Assembly (NCBI GenBank): GCA_963775185.1
Contig: CAVZIE010000006.1
Coordinates: forward strand, 186,001-250,000
Length of the DNA stretch: 64,000 nucleotides
Reading direction: 5' to 3'
Origin: JAPSGB01 sp963775185
Lineage (GTDB): Bacteria > Myxococcota_A > Polyangia > Polyangiales > Polyangiaceae
Shown: in pieces, positions 8,573 through 18,365 of the stretch
How positions within the stretch are numbered: position 1 is the stretch's first letter
Layout: each line of letters opens with the position of its first letter
Notes under the pieces: model-generated
What the model saw: only the letters and a program-made list of their open reading frames with translations
Database searches by the model: none
Told to the model about the DNA's origin: nothing
Program-made: the position numbers and the translations under genes

Positions 8573-9160
8573 TCAGCCGCCGCGCTTGAGCTCGGTGAGC
8601 ACGAGCTTGCTCACGGCCTTGAGCGTGTCGAACACGCCGACACCGGTGCGCGCCACGGCTTCGTAGTCGGGAACCGTCATCGGATTGATGAGCGAGCGCA
8701 GCTCTTCCACGTCCACGACGTTCGGCAGGTCGCGCTTGTTGTACTGCACGACGTAGGGGATCTTCTCGAGCGAATAGCCCTGCTCGGCCAGGTTGGTGCG
8801 CAGGTTCTCGACGCTCTCCTGGTTTGCCTCGAGGCGTTCGATCTGCGAGTCGGCAACGAAGATCACGCCGTCGACGCCCTTCAGAATCAGCTTGCGGCTT
8901 GCGTCGTAGAACACCTGCCCGGGCACGGTGTACAGGTGGAAGCGCGTCTTGAAACCGCGGATTTCGCCCAGCGAAAGCGGCAGGAAGTCGAAGAATAGCG
9001 TTCGCTCGGTCTCCGTCGCGAGCGAGATCATCTTGCCCTTGGCGTCCGGATTCGTGCGCTCGTAGATGTACTGCAGGTTGGTCGTCTTCCCGCACAGACC
9101 GGGCCCGTAGTAGACGATCTTGCAGTTGATCTCCCGGGCCATGTAGTTGATGAAGCTCAT
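8573..9160 (-). CDS. mglA: Gliding/polarity GTPase MglA
   Basis: Small Ras-like GTPase that sets the leading pole and drives motility machinery in myxobacteria. The 195-residue product has the P-loop GPGLCGKT at residues 19-26, the TVPGQ switch II motif with Gln82 and the NKRD base-recognition motif, all in the positions known for Myxococcus MglA. It retains the atypical Pro-Gly-Leu P-loop of this group. It follows mglB by 12 bases on the same strand and is surely cotranscribed with it. Whether the host glides cannot be told from the window; MglA/MglB also regulate polarity in non-gliding relatives. Confidence 0.97.
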   Translation of the reverse strand: MSFINYMAREINCKIVYYGPGLCGKTTNLQYIYERTNPDAKGKMISLATETERTLFFDFLPLSLGEIRGFKTRFHLYTVPGQVFYDASRKLILKGVDGVIFVADSQIERLEANQESVENLRTNLAEQGYSLEKIPYVVQYNKRDLPNVVDVEELRSLINPMTVPDYEAVARTGVGVFDTLKAVSKLVLTELKRGG

Positions 9161-9172
9161 CGCCCGGCGCCT

Positions 9173-9655
9173 TCAGTCGTTGAAAAGGTTGTCGATGTCC
9201 TCGTCGGTGATCTCGGCGAAAGGCGAGTCGCCACCGGGTTCCTGGACCTTTGACAACAGGGCCTCGAAGATGCGGTTGAGCTCGTCGCTCGCCTTGCGGA
9301 CGCGTAGGCGAACCAGGCCGAGGCTCGACTTCGAGTCGAAGATGACCACAAGGATCACCCGGTTGCCGACGAGCTGGATGTGGATGTTCGCCTTCTCGCC
9401 CTCGTGGAACTGCGTCGCGAACTCGTTCTCGCGCAGCAGCTTCGCGATGCCGCCCGTGGCCGCGATGTTGCCGGCGGTGAGGGACGCCAGCGACGTGGTG
9501 TCGATGTTGTCGACCTCGCCGCTGGCGGCGATGAGCTGACCATTCTTGTCGACGATGAAGACGACCCTGGCGTTCGCTTCCCGAACCAGGCGGTCTACGA
9601 CCGCTTGGATCTGGTTGAACTCCTCCTCGTACATCACCATCTGCGGGTTGACCAT
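9173..9655 (-). CDS. mglB: MglA GTPase-activating protein MglB (roadblock/LC7)
   Basis: MglB is the roadblock-fold GTPase-activating protein that keeps MglA inactive at the lagging pole. The 160-residue product is one roadblock/LC7 domain: MVNPQMVMYEEEFNQIQ, then VVFIVDKNGQLIAASGEVDN and TSLASLTAGNIAATGGIA, and an acidic tail ending ITDEDIDNLFND. I chose ATG 9655 because it gives the usual MglB start and length. The order mglB then mglA is the standard one. A candidate promoter lies about 160 bases upstream (9818-9823). Confidence 0.96.
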   Translation of the reverse strand: MVNPQMVMYEEEFNQIQAVVDRLVREANARVVFIVDKNGQLIAASGEVDNIDTTSLASLTAGNIAATGGIAKLLRENEFATQFHEGEKANIHIQLVGNRVILVVIFDSKSSLGLVRLRVRKASDELNRIFEALLSKVQEPGGDSPFAEITDEDIDNLFND

Positions 9656-9989
9656 TCGAGCCTCCAGAGCTTGCTCGATGCGCCGGCTAGGCCACGAACG
9701 CTTGGCCGTGGGCCGGTCGCGGGCTGGCTTGCCGACGCTTCTTGCGGCGGCGCCCGGCCACCCCCTGCCCACGAGAATCGCTCGCGCAAGGGGTCGAACT
9801 TGCTGACGCTGGATCCTTCTATATGACCGCCACCGGGCCAGCAAGCAGAGCCTCGCGGGATCGACCGCTTTCTCCGGTCTGGAGGCCGGGCGGCGGCGCA
9901 CTGAACGCCCGCGCCGGCCGCAACGCACGCGACGCCCGATTGAGTTTGCCCGGCCCGCTCCGGGACGCTAACAAGGGTTCGGGGAAATC
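9656..9989. promoter_or_regulatory. Divergent intergenic region with candidate mglBA -10 element
   Basis: No gene is seen in these 334 bases between mglB and the large TPR protein gene. On the minus strand TATAGA (plus coordinates 9818-9823) is preceded after 16 bases by CTTGCT, a weak -35-like hexamer, giving a plausible promoter for mglBA. No clear promoter was recognised for the plus-strand gene. Confidence 0.35.
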
Positions 9990-12900
9990 GTGAAGTTCCT
10001 CGCTCTGGCGCTTTCGTTAGCGCTGCTATGTTCAGTTTCGCACGCCGGAGCAGAGAACGCGCTCTACAACGCGGACCTGCGCGACGCTGCCAGCCGCCTC
10101 GACGCAGCGCGGGGGCCGGAGGTCTACGCGGCGCTGCGCGGTGTGTGGAGCACGTGGGACCGCGCCGATCCGCTCCACGTCGAAGAGATCCTGCGCGCGA
10201 GCGCCGAGAGCCCGCGGCTCGCGCCCGCCGCTCGCGCCTACGCCGCGCTGCTCGTCGCCTACGCGCGCAGCCGCCGCGGCGACCTGGAAGACGCGCGCGA
10301 CCGAATCGCGGGGCTCGGCTACGTCCACAGCTGGGCGGTCGTCGGCCCGTTCGACAACGACGGCAAGACCGGCTTCGACGCCGAGCTCGGCCCGGAGCTC
10401 GACTTCGACAAGGCCATCGTGCCGGGCCGCGCCTACTCCGGCAAGGAGCGACCGGTGCGCTGGCGCACCGTCCCGGTCGCGGCGTTTCCGTACGGGTTCC
10501 TCGACACCGGCTCGCTGATGCGACCGGAACAGAAGATCTGCGCGTTCGCTACGACCTGGGTCCACGCGAAGAAGGGCACGCGCGCGCCGCGACCGATCAG
10601 CGCATGGGTCGGCGTGTCCGGCGCGTTCAAGCTGTTCTGGAACGGGCAGCCGATGCTCGCCGACAAGGCCTACCGCGGCCATGACGCCGAGCGCGAGGCG
10701 GTCCAGCTCACGCTGCAGCCGGGCATGAACAACCTGACGATCAAGGCGTGCGGCGACGACGCCGCGCCGATCATCAGCCTGCGCCTCGGGGACGCGCGCG
10801 GCGGGCCCGACACCGGCATCGAAGCCACGAACGAGCTCGGTGCGAGCGCCGAGGCCGCGAAGATCGCCGTCAAGCGCGACAAGGGCGCGAAGCCACCCGC
10901 CGTGCAGAAGCAACGCGGCGGCGTCGAGGGCCCGCTGCAGGCCTTCGAGCGCACGGCGAGCGCGAAGAACCCGTCGGCGGCGACACTGCAAGCCTACGCG
11001 GAGTACCTGGACGCCACCGGCGGCGACGACCCGGCGGATCACAAGTCGCGGGACCTGGCGAGGCGCGCCGCGGAGCGCGAGCCGACGGTGGAGCGCCTGC
11101 TGCTCGCCGGCCGGCTCTCCGAGGATCGAAACCAGCAGAAGGAGTGGGTGGACAAGGCCGCCGCGCTCGCCAAGAGCTCGAAGCGGCGGAAAGAGCAGGT
11201 GGACGTGCTGCTGGCGCAAGCGGCCCTGGCCCGCACCAGCCCCAACTGGCGTGACGCGTCGCCGTTCTACGACAAGGTGCTCGCGCTGGAGCCCGGCAAC
11301 CTGACGGCGATCGACGGCCGCGTCGAGCTGTTCAACGAGGCCGGGCTCAGGCGCACCGCGCTCGCCACGCTCGAACACTCGCTCGAGCGCGCACCGCACT
11401 CGGTGACGCTGCTCAACATGTACGCCTCCGAGCTGCGCGCGCTCGGGCGCGCGACCGACGCCGCGGAGGTGGAGAGCCGCTACTCGGCGCTGCGCTTCGA
11501 CGACCGGACGTACTTGAACGGCATGATCAGCCTGGCCGTCACGCGGCGCAATCGTCCGGCGGCGGAGCGCTGGGTCGGGCGGCTGCTCGCGGCCGACCCG
11601 GACAGCCAGTGGGCGCTCGGCGTCGCCGCGCGCACCTATCGCGCGCTCGGCCAGCCGGAACGCGCCATCGCCAGCTACAAGCACGCGCTGGAGCTCGCCC
11701 CGGAGGACACCGGCACGCTGCGCACGCTCGCCGATCTCCAGGGCGAGATCGGCCATCGCGACGAGCAGCTGGCGCTCCTGCACCGCATCCTCGAGCTGCA
11801 TCCGCAGGACCACGACGTGCGCGAGTACGTGGAGCACATCGAGCCGCCCAAGCCGCGGCCGGACGAGGCCTACGCCTGGGCTCCCGACAAGTTCCTGAAG
11901 CTCCGCATCGCGCCGGCGGCCGGTCAGAACCGTCGCACGCTGCGCGATCTGACGGTGTCCACCGTCTACCAGAACGGGCTGTCGAGCCAGTTCCGCCAGG
12001 TCGTGTTCCAGCCGCTCACCGACGCCGCCGCGGCGCTCGCGCGCCAGTACGTGTTCCAGTACCAGGCCGACCGGCAGACGGTGCAGCTGCGCGGCGCCCG
12101 CGTCTTCCGCGCCGACGGACGCGTGGACGAGGCCGTGGAGTCCGGCGAGGGCGCCGCCGACGATCCGGCGATCGCCATGTACACGTCGGCGCGCACGTTC
12201 TACGTGCAATTGCCGCGGCTCGAGCCCGGCGACGTGGTCGAGCTGCGCTACCGCATCGACGACACGGTGCCGAACAACGAGTTTTCAAACTACTTCGGCG
12301 ACGTCGAGTACCTGCAGTCGAGCGAGCCCGTCGCGAACGCCGAGTACGTGCTGATCACGCCCAAGAGCCGCTCGTTCTACATCGACAGCCAGGTGCAGGG
12401 CCTCACGCAGAAGGTCACCGAGTCCGGCGATCAGCGCATCTATCGCTTCTTCGCCGCGAAGATCCCACCGATCACGCCCGAGCCAGCGATGCCGCCGTGG
12501 CCCGAGGTGCTCGGCTTCATCCACGTCTCCACGTACAAGACGTGGAAGCAGCTCGGGCAGTGGTACTGGGGCCTCGCCAAGGACCAGTTCGACCTCGACG
12601 ACGAGACGCGCAAGCTCGCCCACGACATCACCAAGGGCAAGACGACGGAGATCGACAAGGTCAAGGCCGTCTACGACTGGGTCGTCAAGAACACGCGCTA
12701 CGTGGGCTTGGAGTTCGGCATCTACGGCTTCAAGCCGCGGCGCTGCGTTCAGACAGTCGCGCGCGGCTGGGGCGACTGCAAGGACAAGGCCACGGTCCTC
12801 GTCACGCTGCTCAAGGAGCTGCACATCCCGTCCACGATCGTGATCGTGCGCACGCAGCTGAAGGGGGAGTTCCCGTCCAAGGTGCCGAGCCTCGCGCCGT

Positions 12901-13703
12901 TCGATCACGCCATCGCGTACGTGCCGTCGCTCGACCTCTACCTGGACGGCACGGCGGAATACGCCGGCGCGACCGAGCTGCCGAAGATGGACCTCGGCGC
13001 GCTCGCCGTGCGCATCAACGAGGGCAATCCGCAGCTCGTCCACTTGCCCGCGCCCGATCCGACCAAGAACGTCATCGAGCGGCACCTCACCGCGACCGTG
13101 TCCGCGAGCGGCGATGCGCGCCTCGATCTGGACTACGAGACGCGCGGCACGAGCGCCGCGGAGTGGCGCCGTCGCTACCACGCCGACGCGACGCGACGCG
13201 ACCGCATCGGCAGCGACCTGGGTCGCGAGTTCCCCGGCTTCAACATCGTCGCCGGCGCGGCCGGCATCAGCGCCAACGACATGGACGATCTCGAGCAGCC
13301 CGTGAAGATCAAGGTGCACGGCACGACCAGCTCGTTCGCGCGCCGTGAAGGCAAGCAGCTCAGCATGTCGGTAACGACGAACTACCGCCTGACGCCCGCC
13401 TACGCGTCGCTGTCGAAGCGCTCGCTCGACGTACGCATCCTCGCCTTCTCCACCATCGACGACACCTTCACCGTCAAGCTGCCACCCGGCACCAAGGTGC
13501 TGAGCGCGCCGCCGGACGCCAGCGGTGACACGCCTTTCGGCTCGTATTCGGTGAAGGTCGAACAGCAGAGCGGCCAGGTCGTCGTCCGCAGCCGACTTGC
13601 CGTGAAGGTGCAGCGCATCACCCCCGCGCAGTACGCTGCGTGGCGCACCTTCTGCGGCAACGCCGATCAAGCGCTGGACGCGCGCCTGGTGGTCGGGCCA
13701 TGA
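9990..13703 (+). CDS. Large secreted TPR protein with DUF3857 and transglutaminase-like domains
   Basis: A 1237-residue exported protein. A signal peptide (ALLCSVSHAGA) is followed by a beta-rich N-terminal region, an Ala/Lys linker, TPR repeats (residues ~380-620; for example QPERAIASYKHALELAPED), a DUF3857-type beta domain, and a transglutaminase-like domain with the catalytic cysteine in ARGWGDCKDKATVLVTLL and the histidine in APFDHAIAYV. The C-terminus is beta-rich. The start is GTG at 9990. Its stop overlaps the start of the next gene (ATGA), which encodes a diverged relative. The domain order is typical of envelope proteins of Bacteroidota and Myxococcota whose substrates are unknown; a protease or cross-linking role is inference. 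Confidence 0.82.
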   Translation: MKFLALALSLALLCSVSHAGAENALYNADLRDAASRLDAARGPEVYAALRGVWSTWDRADPLHVEEILRASAESPRLAPAARAYAALLVAYARSRRGDLEDARDRIAGLGYVHSWAVVGPFDNDGKTGFDAELGPELDFDKAIVPGRAYSGKERPVRWRTVPVAAFPYGFLDTGSLMRPEQKICAFATTWVHAKKGTRAPRPISAWVGVSGAFKLFWNGQPMLADKAYRGHDAEREAVQLTLQPGMNNLTIKACGDDAAPIISLRLGDARGGPDTGIEATNELGASAEAAKIAVKRDKGAKPPAVQKQRGGVEGPLQAFERTASAKNPSAATLQAYAEYLDATGGDDPADHKSRDLARRAAEREPTVERLLLAGRLSEDRNQQKEWVDKAAALAKSSKRRKEQVDVLLAQAALARTSPNWRDASPFYDKVLALEPGNLTAIDGRVELFNEAGLRRTALATLEHSLERAPHSVTLLNMYASELRALGRATDAAEVESRYSALRFDDRTYLNGMISLAVTRRNRPAAERWVGRLLAADPDSQWALGVAARTYRALGQPERAIASYKHALELAPEDTGTLRTLADLQGEIGHRDEQLALLHRILELHPQDHDVREYVEHIEPPKPRPDEAYAWAPDKFLKLRIAPAAGQNRRTLRDLTVSTVYQNGLSSQFRQVVFQPLTDAAAALARQYVFQYQADRQTVQLRGARVFRADGRVDEAVESGEGAADDPAIAMYTSARTFYVQLPRLEPGDVVELRYRIDDTVPNNEFSNYFGDVEYLQSSEPVANAEYVLITPKSRSFYIDSQVQGLTQKVTESGDQRIYRFFAAKIPPITPEPAMPPWPEVLGFIHVSTYKTWKQLGQWYWGLAKDQFDLDDETRKLAHDITKGKTTEIDKVKAVYDWVVKNTRYVGLEFGIYGFKPRRCVQTVARGWGDCKDKATVLVTLLKELHIPSTIVIVRTQLKGEFPSKVPSLAPFDHAIAYVPSLDLYLDGTAEYAGATELPKMDLGALAVRINEGNPQLVHLPAPDPTKNVIERHLTATVSASGDARLDLDYETRGTSAAEWRRRYHADATRRDRIGSDLGREFPGFNIVAGAAGISANDMDDLEQPVKIKVHGTTSSFARREGKQLSMSVTTNYRLTPAYASLSKRSLDVRILAFSTIDDTFTVKLPPGTKVLSAPPDASGDTPFGSYSVKVEQQSGQVVVRSRLAVKVQRITPAQYAAWRTFCGNADQALDARLVVGP

Positions 13704-16700
13704 GGGGTCGGTCCGGCGCGGTATCCCGGATCGCGATGCTCGCGACGGCGGCAGCGCTGAGCGCGCTCTGTGCCTCGTGCACGCACGGCGCACCAGCCAA
13801 GAGCGCCGCCACGCCGATTGCAGCGCTGCGCACGAGCGGCAAGGCGACGCAGGATCCGGAGATCGCGGGACAGTGGCTGCTCGGCGAGCTGATCTCGCCC
13901 GGCGGCGACGCGCGCACCGCGCGCGACGCGCGCAAGAAGCTGGACGCGCTGGGTGGCACGGGCATGCTCGCCGAGCTCGCCCGCGGCGTCGACGACTCGC
14001 TCCACGGACGGCTCCGGGCGGCGCCGGATCATTTCCTGCGCGCGACGCGCGCGGCGCGGGTTTCCACCGACCCGCGCGCGCCCTTCGTCGCGTGGTTCGC
14101 CGCGCGCCGCGCGATGTCGCTGCGCGACGAGACGCCCGAGCTGTGGAAGAACTGGCGCTCGTTCGTGGAGGACGCCATGAAGGCGCCGCTCCACATGGGC
14201 TGGCGCGCGCGCAGCGAGCTGGTCGACTGGTGGGCGGACGAGGCCTACGACGCCGCCAAGCAGAACGTCGAGGACCTGAGCGCGAGCCAGTTCGGCTGCG
14301 TGAAGAACGTCCGCATCGCCGGCCCCTTCGGACGCGGCGCGAGCGCGGACGCGATCCGCCACTTCGCCGCGGAGGAGCCGGGCCCGTGGCCCGAGCGCTG
14401 GCAGCCGGAGCCGGGCATCGCCCACGCGCCGCACGTGCTCGTGACCGAGCGGCACGGCTGCTACATCGGCGCGAAAGAGCCGGTGACGGACGGCATCTTC
14501 TACGCCGAGACGTACCTCGATCTGCCGACGGCGAAGAACGTCATCATCTCCGTACAGGGCGCGATCGAGCTCTGGGTCGATGACACGCTGGTCATCGATC
14601 GGGATCCCCGGCAGTGGGGCATCTGGCCCAAGTTCGGCGCCCAGATGTGGCTCGAGAAGGGGCGCCACCGCGTGCTCGCGCGGATCGGCGATCCGCAGAC
14701 GTCGGTGCGCGCGATGGAGGCCGACGGACGCCCGGCAGGCCTCGACGGCAGCACCGACGCGGCGGCGCCGTACTCCATCGTCGCGCCGGAAGTCACCGGT
14801 GATCCGAACATCCTCGACCGCTTCATCGCCAACGGCAAGGTCGTCGACCCGGGCGACGACCTGGTGCGCTACACCGCCGCCTACCTCGCCGACATCGAAG
14901 GCCAGGGCGACGTCGCCGACGTCTTGATCGAGCCGCTCGTCGCCGACACGAAGCGCGCGACCGGTCCGGCGATGGTGATGGCCGCGGGCTTCGTGGGCGA
15001 CGACCCGATCTTCGACGAGGCGCAGGCCAAGGATCTATCCCGCGAGCTGGAAGAGCGCGCGAAGAAGCGCGACCCCGGCCTATGGCAGCCGCAGCTGGCG
15101 CTGGCGCTGTGGGAGGCGCAGCGCGCGGGACCGGCCGCCGGCGTCGCGCGCGTCAAGGCGTTGGTCGACACCTTCCCGGACGTACCCGACGTGCTGTCGG
15201 CGCTGTCGCACCTGTACTCGCAGCTCGGCTGGAGCGCGGAGTACGCGAGCGCGGTCGAGCTGCTGGTGCAGCGCTTCCCGGACGACGTGGACGCGCTGAC
15301 CACGGGCGTGGACGTCTACGACATGCTCGGCCAAGCGGACCATGCCGACAAGCTCGTCGCGCGCATCAAGAAGCTCGATCCGGACAGCGAGATCGTCCTG
15401 ACCCGCGCTCTCGCGCGCGAGGACTACAGCACCGCGCTGGCCGAGCTCAAGCGCATCGGCAAGCGCCGGCCCAAGCGCAAGGACATCGCCGAGCGCATCT
15501 ACGACGTGATGGTTCGCGCAGGCAACCAGAGCGAGACGTGGAAGAAGCTCGAGGAAGCCATCAAGCAGAAGCCGCGCGACGGCGGCGCGCGACTCGCTCT
15601 GGCCGACGCGCACTACGCCGCCGGCAAGCATGGCGCCTTGCGCAAGGCGCTCGTGGACGCGGTCGTCAGCGGCGCGTCCACGGAGGAGCTCAAGGACGCC
15701 ATCGATCTAGTCGAGGGCATGAGCGAGCTCGCACCGTACCGCCTGGACGGTCTGTCCGTGATCAAGGCCTACGAGGCGAGCGGTCGTCACATGCCGGGCA
15801 CGGCGGCGCGCGTCCTCGACTACTCGGCGATCTGGGTGCACTCCGACGGCTCCAGTCGCATGCTCGAGCACGAGATCGTCCGCATCCAGAGCCCGGAGGC
15901 GATCAGCCAGCTCGCCGAGCAGCGGCGCCTGGACGGCCTGGTGCTGCACATGCGTGTCATCAAGCAGGACGGCCGCATCCTCGAGCCCGAGAACGTGCCG
16001 GGCAAGCCCACCGTCACCTACCCGCACCTCGAGGTCGGCGACTTCATCGAGACCGAGCACATCACCAGCACGCCGGGCGACGGTCAGCACGGCCAGCAGT
16101 ACGTCGGACCACACTGGTTCTTCCGCGAGGAGAACATCGCGTACGCGCGCAGCGAGTTCGTCGTGATCTCGCCGGAGGACAAGCCGCTCGACATCGAGAC
16201 GCGCGGCAGCGTCCCCGAGCCGCGCGTCGAGCACCAGGCGAACAACGTGGTGCATCGCTGGCGCGTCGATTACAGCCCAGCGGCGCCGGTCGAGCCGAGC
16301 AGCGCGCCGATCACCGAGTTTCTGCCGAGCGTCCAGATCGGCTGGGGCTTCACCCTGGAAAAGCGCCTGCGGAGCCTCGCCGACTCGGTCACCGAGCTGA
16401 CGCCGGTGGATCCGCGCATCGAGCGCATGGCACGCGACATCGCCAAGGGCGTCCCGGCTCGCGCGCGGACACAACGCGCGATCCGGCTGTACCGCTGGGT
16501 ACTGGCGAACGTCGAGGACGGCCCGGAGACCGACGGCCGCCGCGTCGTGGTGGGCAAGCACGGCAACCGCTGGCGCGGCTTCATGACGCTGTGTCGATCG
16601 TTGGGCATCCCGGTCGAGTACGCGATCGCACAGAACCGCTTGGCCTCGCCGCCCGTGGGACCGATCTCGAAGGCCGCGCTCTTCACCGATCCGCTGCTGC

Positions 16701-17485
16701 GGCTCGAGGGCGATCGGGGTCCGACGTGGCTGACCGTCAGCAACAAGTTCGCGCCGTTCGGCTACGTTCCCGCGGAGGTGCGCGGCATGCCGGCGTACCT
16801 GCTCACCGGCAGCAAGCCGCAGAAGCTCGAGACGCCGAACCAGGGCGCGCAGGACGGCCTCGTCTACGAGGGCACCGTGCAGCTGGCCGCCGACGGCACC
16901 GGCACCATCGACTTCGCCGAGAAGTTCTACGGCAAGTACGCCATGGCGCTGCGCGGAGCGTTGGCGCAGCTTCCCGAGAGCCAGCTCCACGACGTCATCG
17001 AGTCGCGGCTGCTCGGTCACGCGCTACGCGGCGCGCACCTCGTGGATTTCAAGGTCGAGCAGCTCGACGATCTCGACGCGCCGCTGACGCTGCACATGAA
17101 GGCAACGCAGCCGGGCTTCGCGCAGAGCGTCGGCGGGGGGCTGGTGATCTCGCCGCCGTTCACGCCGCGCATCAGTCAGCTCGCGACGTTGCCGGCGCGC
17201 CAGACACCGCTGCTCATCGGCGAGGCCACGCACCAGGAGGTGCGTCTATCGATCCAGCTCCCGCCCGGCGCGCAGCTCGCCAGCACGCTCGCCGGCGGCA
17301 CGATCAAGGACGGCGATCGCTCGGTAGAGGTGAAGGACACGCTGCGCGGCAACACGCTGGTCCTCGACCGGACGCTGGATCTACCTGCCGGCCGCATCCA
17401 GCCGGATCGCTACCCTGCGTTCGTCCAGTTCGCGCACCGCGCGGACGACGCGCTGTCGAGCAGCATCCAGATCAAGCTGAAGTAG
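13700..17485 (+). CDS. Large TPR lipoprotein with degenerate DUF3857/transglutaminase-like region
   Basis: A 1261-residue predicted lipoprotein, lipobox LCASC near residue 28. It follows the same plan as its upstream neighbour: N-terminal beta region with a conserved GPFGRGAS-like segment (matching GPFDNDGK upstream), helical repeats (~500-700), a DUF3857-like domain (SAIWVHSDGSSRMLEHEIVR) and a transglutaminase-like fold. The GDC active-site motif is missing: the aligned region reads GNRWRGFMTLCRSLGIPVEY, so enzymatic activity is doubtful. It starts on an ATGA overlap, so the pair is coupled and may act as an active/inactive heterodimer. A DPR-like copy sits in its signal-peptide codons. Confidence 0.75.
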   Translation: MRGRSGAVSRIAMLATAAALSALCASCTHGAPAKSAATPIAALRTSGKATQDPEIAGQWLLGELISPGGDARTARDARKKLDALGGTGMLAELARGVDDSLHGRLRAAPDHFLRATRAARVSTDPRAPFVAWFAARRAMSLRDETPELWKNWRSFVEDAMKAPLHMGWRARSELVDWWADEAYDAAKQNVEDLSASQFGCVKNVRIAGPFGRGASADAIRHFAAEEPGPWPERWQPEPGIAHAPHVLVTERHGCYIGAKEPVTDGIFYAETYLDLPTAKNVIISVQGAIELWVDDTLVIDRDPRQWGIWPKFGAQMWLEKGRHRVLARIGDPQTSVRAMEADGRPAGLDGSTDAAAPYSIVAPEVTGDPNILDRFIANGKVVDPGDDLVRYTAAYLADIEGQGDVADVLIEPLVADTKRATGPAMVMAAGFVGDDPIFDEAQAKDLSRELEERAKKRDPGLWQPQLALALWEAQRAGPAAGVARVKALVDTFPDVPDVLSALSHLYSQLGWSAEYASAVELLVQRFPDDVDALTTGVDVYDMLGQADHADKLVARIKKLDPDSEIVLTRALAREDYSTALAELKRIGKRRPKRKDIAERIYDVMVRAGNQSETWKKLEEAIKQKPRDGGARLALADAHYAAGKHGALRKALVDAVVSGASTEELKDAIDLVEGMSELAPYRLDGLSVIKAYEASGRHMPGTAARVLDYSAIWVHSDGSSRMLEHEIVRIQSPEAISQLAEQRRLDGLVLHMRVIKQDGRILEPENVPGKPTVTYPHLEVGDFIETEHITSTPGDGQHGQQYVGPHWFFREENIAYARSEFVVISPEDKPLDIETRGSVPEPRVEHQANNVVHRWRVDYSPAAPVEPSSAPITEFLPSVQIGWGFTLEKRLRSLADSVTELTPVDPRIERMARDIAKGVPARARTQRAIRLYRWVLANVEDGPETDGRRVVVGKHGNRWRGFMTLCRSLGIPVEYAIAQNRLASPPVGPISKAALFTDPLLRLEGDRGPTWLTVSNKFAPFGYVPAEVRGMPAYLLTGSKPQKLETPNQGAQDGLVYEGTVQLAADGTGTIDFAEKFYGKYAMALRGALAQLPESQLHDVIESRLLGHALRGAHLVDFKVEQLDDLDAPLTLHMKATQPGFAQSVGGGLVISPPFTPRISQLATLPARQTPLLIGEATHQEVRLSIQLPPGAQLASTLAGGTIKDGDRSVEVKDTLRGNTLVLDRTLDLPAGRIQPDRYPAFVQFAHRADDALSSSIQIKLK
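13708..13731 (+). repeat. DPR dispersed repeat, variant copy inside a coding start
   Basis: GGTCGGTCCGGCGCGG followed by TATCCCGG: the first palindrome loses one pair and the second has a TAT loop. It encodes residues GRSGAVSR near the start of the second large TPR protein. Confidence 0.55.
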
Positions 17486-17499
17486 CGTTCCGCGACGGC

Positions 17500-18120
17500 T
17501 TACTTGGCGTTCTTCTTCGCCTTGTCGTCCGCTTCCTTGAGGCGCTGCTCGATGCGCTTCTTCACCGCGCCGTAGTCCTCGACGAGCTTCTTCCAGGTCA
17601 CGATCGCCTGCTTGCGCTTGGCGGCCGAGTCCGGATACGTCTTGGCGTCGGTGTGCTCCTTGGCGAGCGTCTCGTACTGCGTCCAGCTGTCGGTGGCGTC
17701 GTCGTACGACTTCTGGCGCTCGCGGAGATCGGCGATGCAAAACAGGATCTTCGCCTTCAGCGTCCAGTCTTCCCCCGCGAAGCGCAGCGCGTTTGCCCAC
17801 GATGCGTCCGCCTCCTGGGTGTTGCCCTTGGCGAGCTGCGCTTCGCCCAGACGGTAGTGACCGAGCGCGTTCTGCGGCTCCTTCGTGATCGCGTCGCGAT
17901 ACGCCGTGATCGCGGCGTCGATGTCGCGCGCGATGAACGCATCGTCGCCCTTCTTGAGCGATTCCCAGAACGGGCTGATGCCCTTGATGCCCTTCGGATC
18001 GCGTCGCACCTCGCCGGCGGCGGGCTTGTCGCCCTTCGCGGGCTTGTCGTCGGCGAGAGCGGGAGCCGACAGGAGCGCGACGGCGAGAGCGAACGGCACG
18101 GCGTTGAAGCGGGCGAGCAT
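17500..18120 (-). CDS. Periplasmic TPR protein
   Basis: A 206-residue exported protein with a signal peptide cleaved after SAPALA (start ATG 18120). The body holds about three tetratricopeptide repeats, for example ARDIDAAITAYRDAITKEPQ and ALGHYRLGEAQLAKGNTQEA, followed by a Lys/Glu/Ala-rich helical tail ending KKNAK. It is convergent with the large TPR lipoprotein gene, 14 bases away. TPR proteins of this size are protein-binding adaptors; the partner is unknown, though proximity to two large TPR envelope proteins is suggestive. Confidence 0.8.
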   Translation of the reverse strand: MLARFNAVPFALAVALLSAPALADDKPAKGDKPAAGEVRRDPKGIKGISPFWESLKKGDDAFIARDIDAAITAYRDAITKEPQNALGHYRLGEAQLAKGNTQEADASWANALRFAGEDWTLKAKILFCIADLRERQKSYDDATDSWTQYETLAKEHTDAKTYPDSAAKRKQAIVTWKKLVEDYGAVKKRIEQRLKEADDKAKKNAK

Positions 18121-18365
18121 GGGCTGACGTCCTCCGCGAGAACCGTAACACGGCCGGGCGAACCCTCGCCACGGCGCGCGCGGGGCCGATCCGCGCGCCG
18201 CGGAGAGTTTCCCACAGAGTTGGGGAATTGCTGTGGGTATTGGTATGTAACATTCCGATTTTGTTGATTTTTGTATGTCCAACGCGGAACCCCACAGGGC
18301 GCCGGGCCGGCGCGGCACGCCAGGCCGCGAGGCGGACCGACGGGGGACGCGAGCATGCGTGTACG
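18121..18365. promoter_or_regulatory. AT-richer divergent intergenic region with inverted repeat
   Basis: No gene is seen. Perfect 7-base arms CCCACAG (18211-18217) and CTGTGGG (18231-18237) enclose a 13-base AT-rich spacer, and the next ~45 bases are by far the most AT-rich in the area (TTTTGTTGATTTTTG). This looks like an operator beside promoters for the two divergent genes. A weak DPR-like GCCGGGCCGGCGCGGC occurs at 18301-18316 but lacks the second palindrome. Confidence 0.4.

Noticed and set aside
8573..9655. MglBA as a novel system
   Set aside because: The order, sizes and motifs are those of the well-known polarity module, so it is useful mainly as a taxonomic marker.
10032..12209. 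Long minus-strand open frame opposite the first large TPR protein
   Set aside because: Composition (Arg/Val/Ala runs) and lack of conserved motifs identify it as a shadow of the plus-strand gene.
18301..18316. Additional DPR copy
   Set aside because: It keeps only GCCGG-GCCGGCGCGG and lacks the second palindrome, so base composition could explain it.
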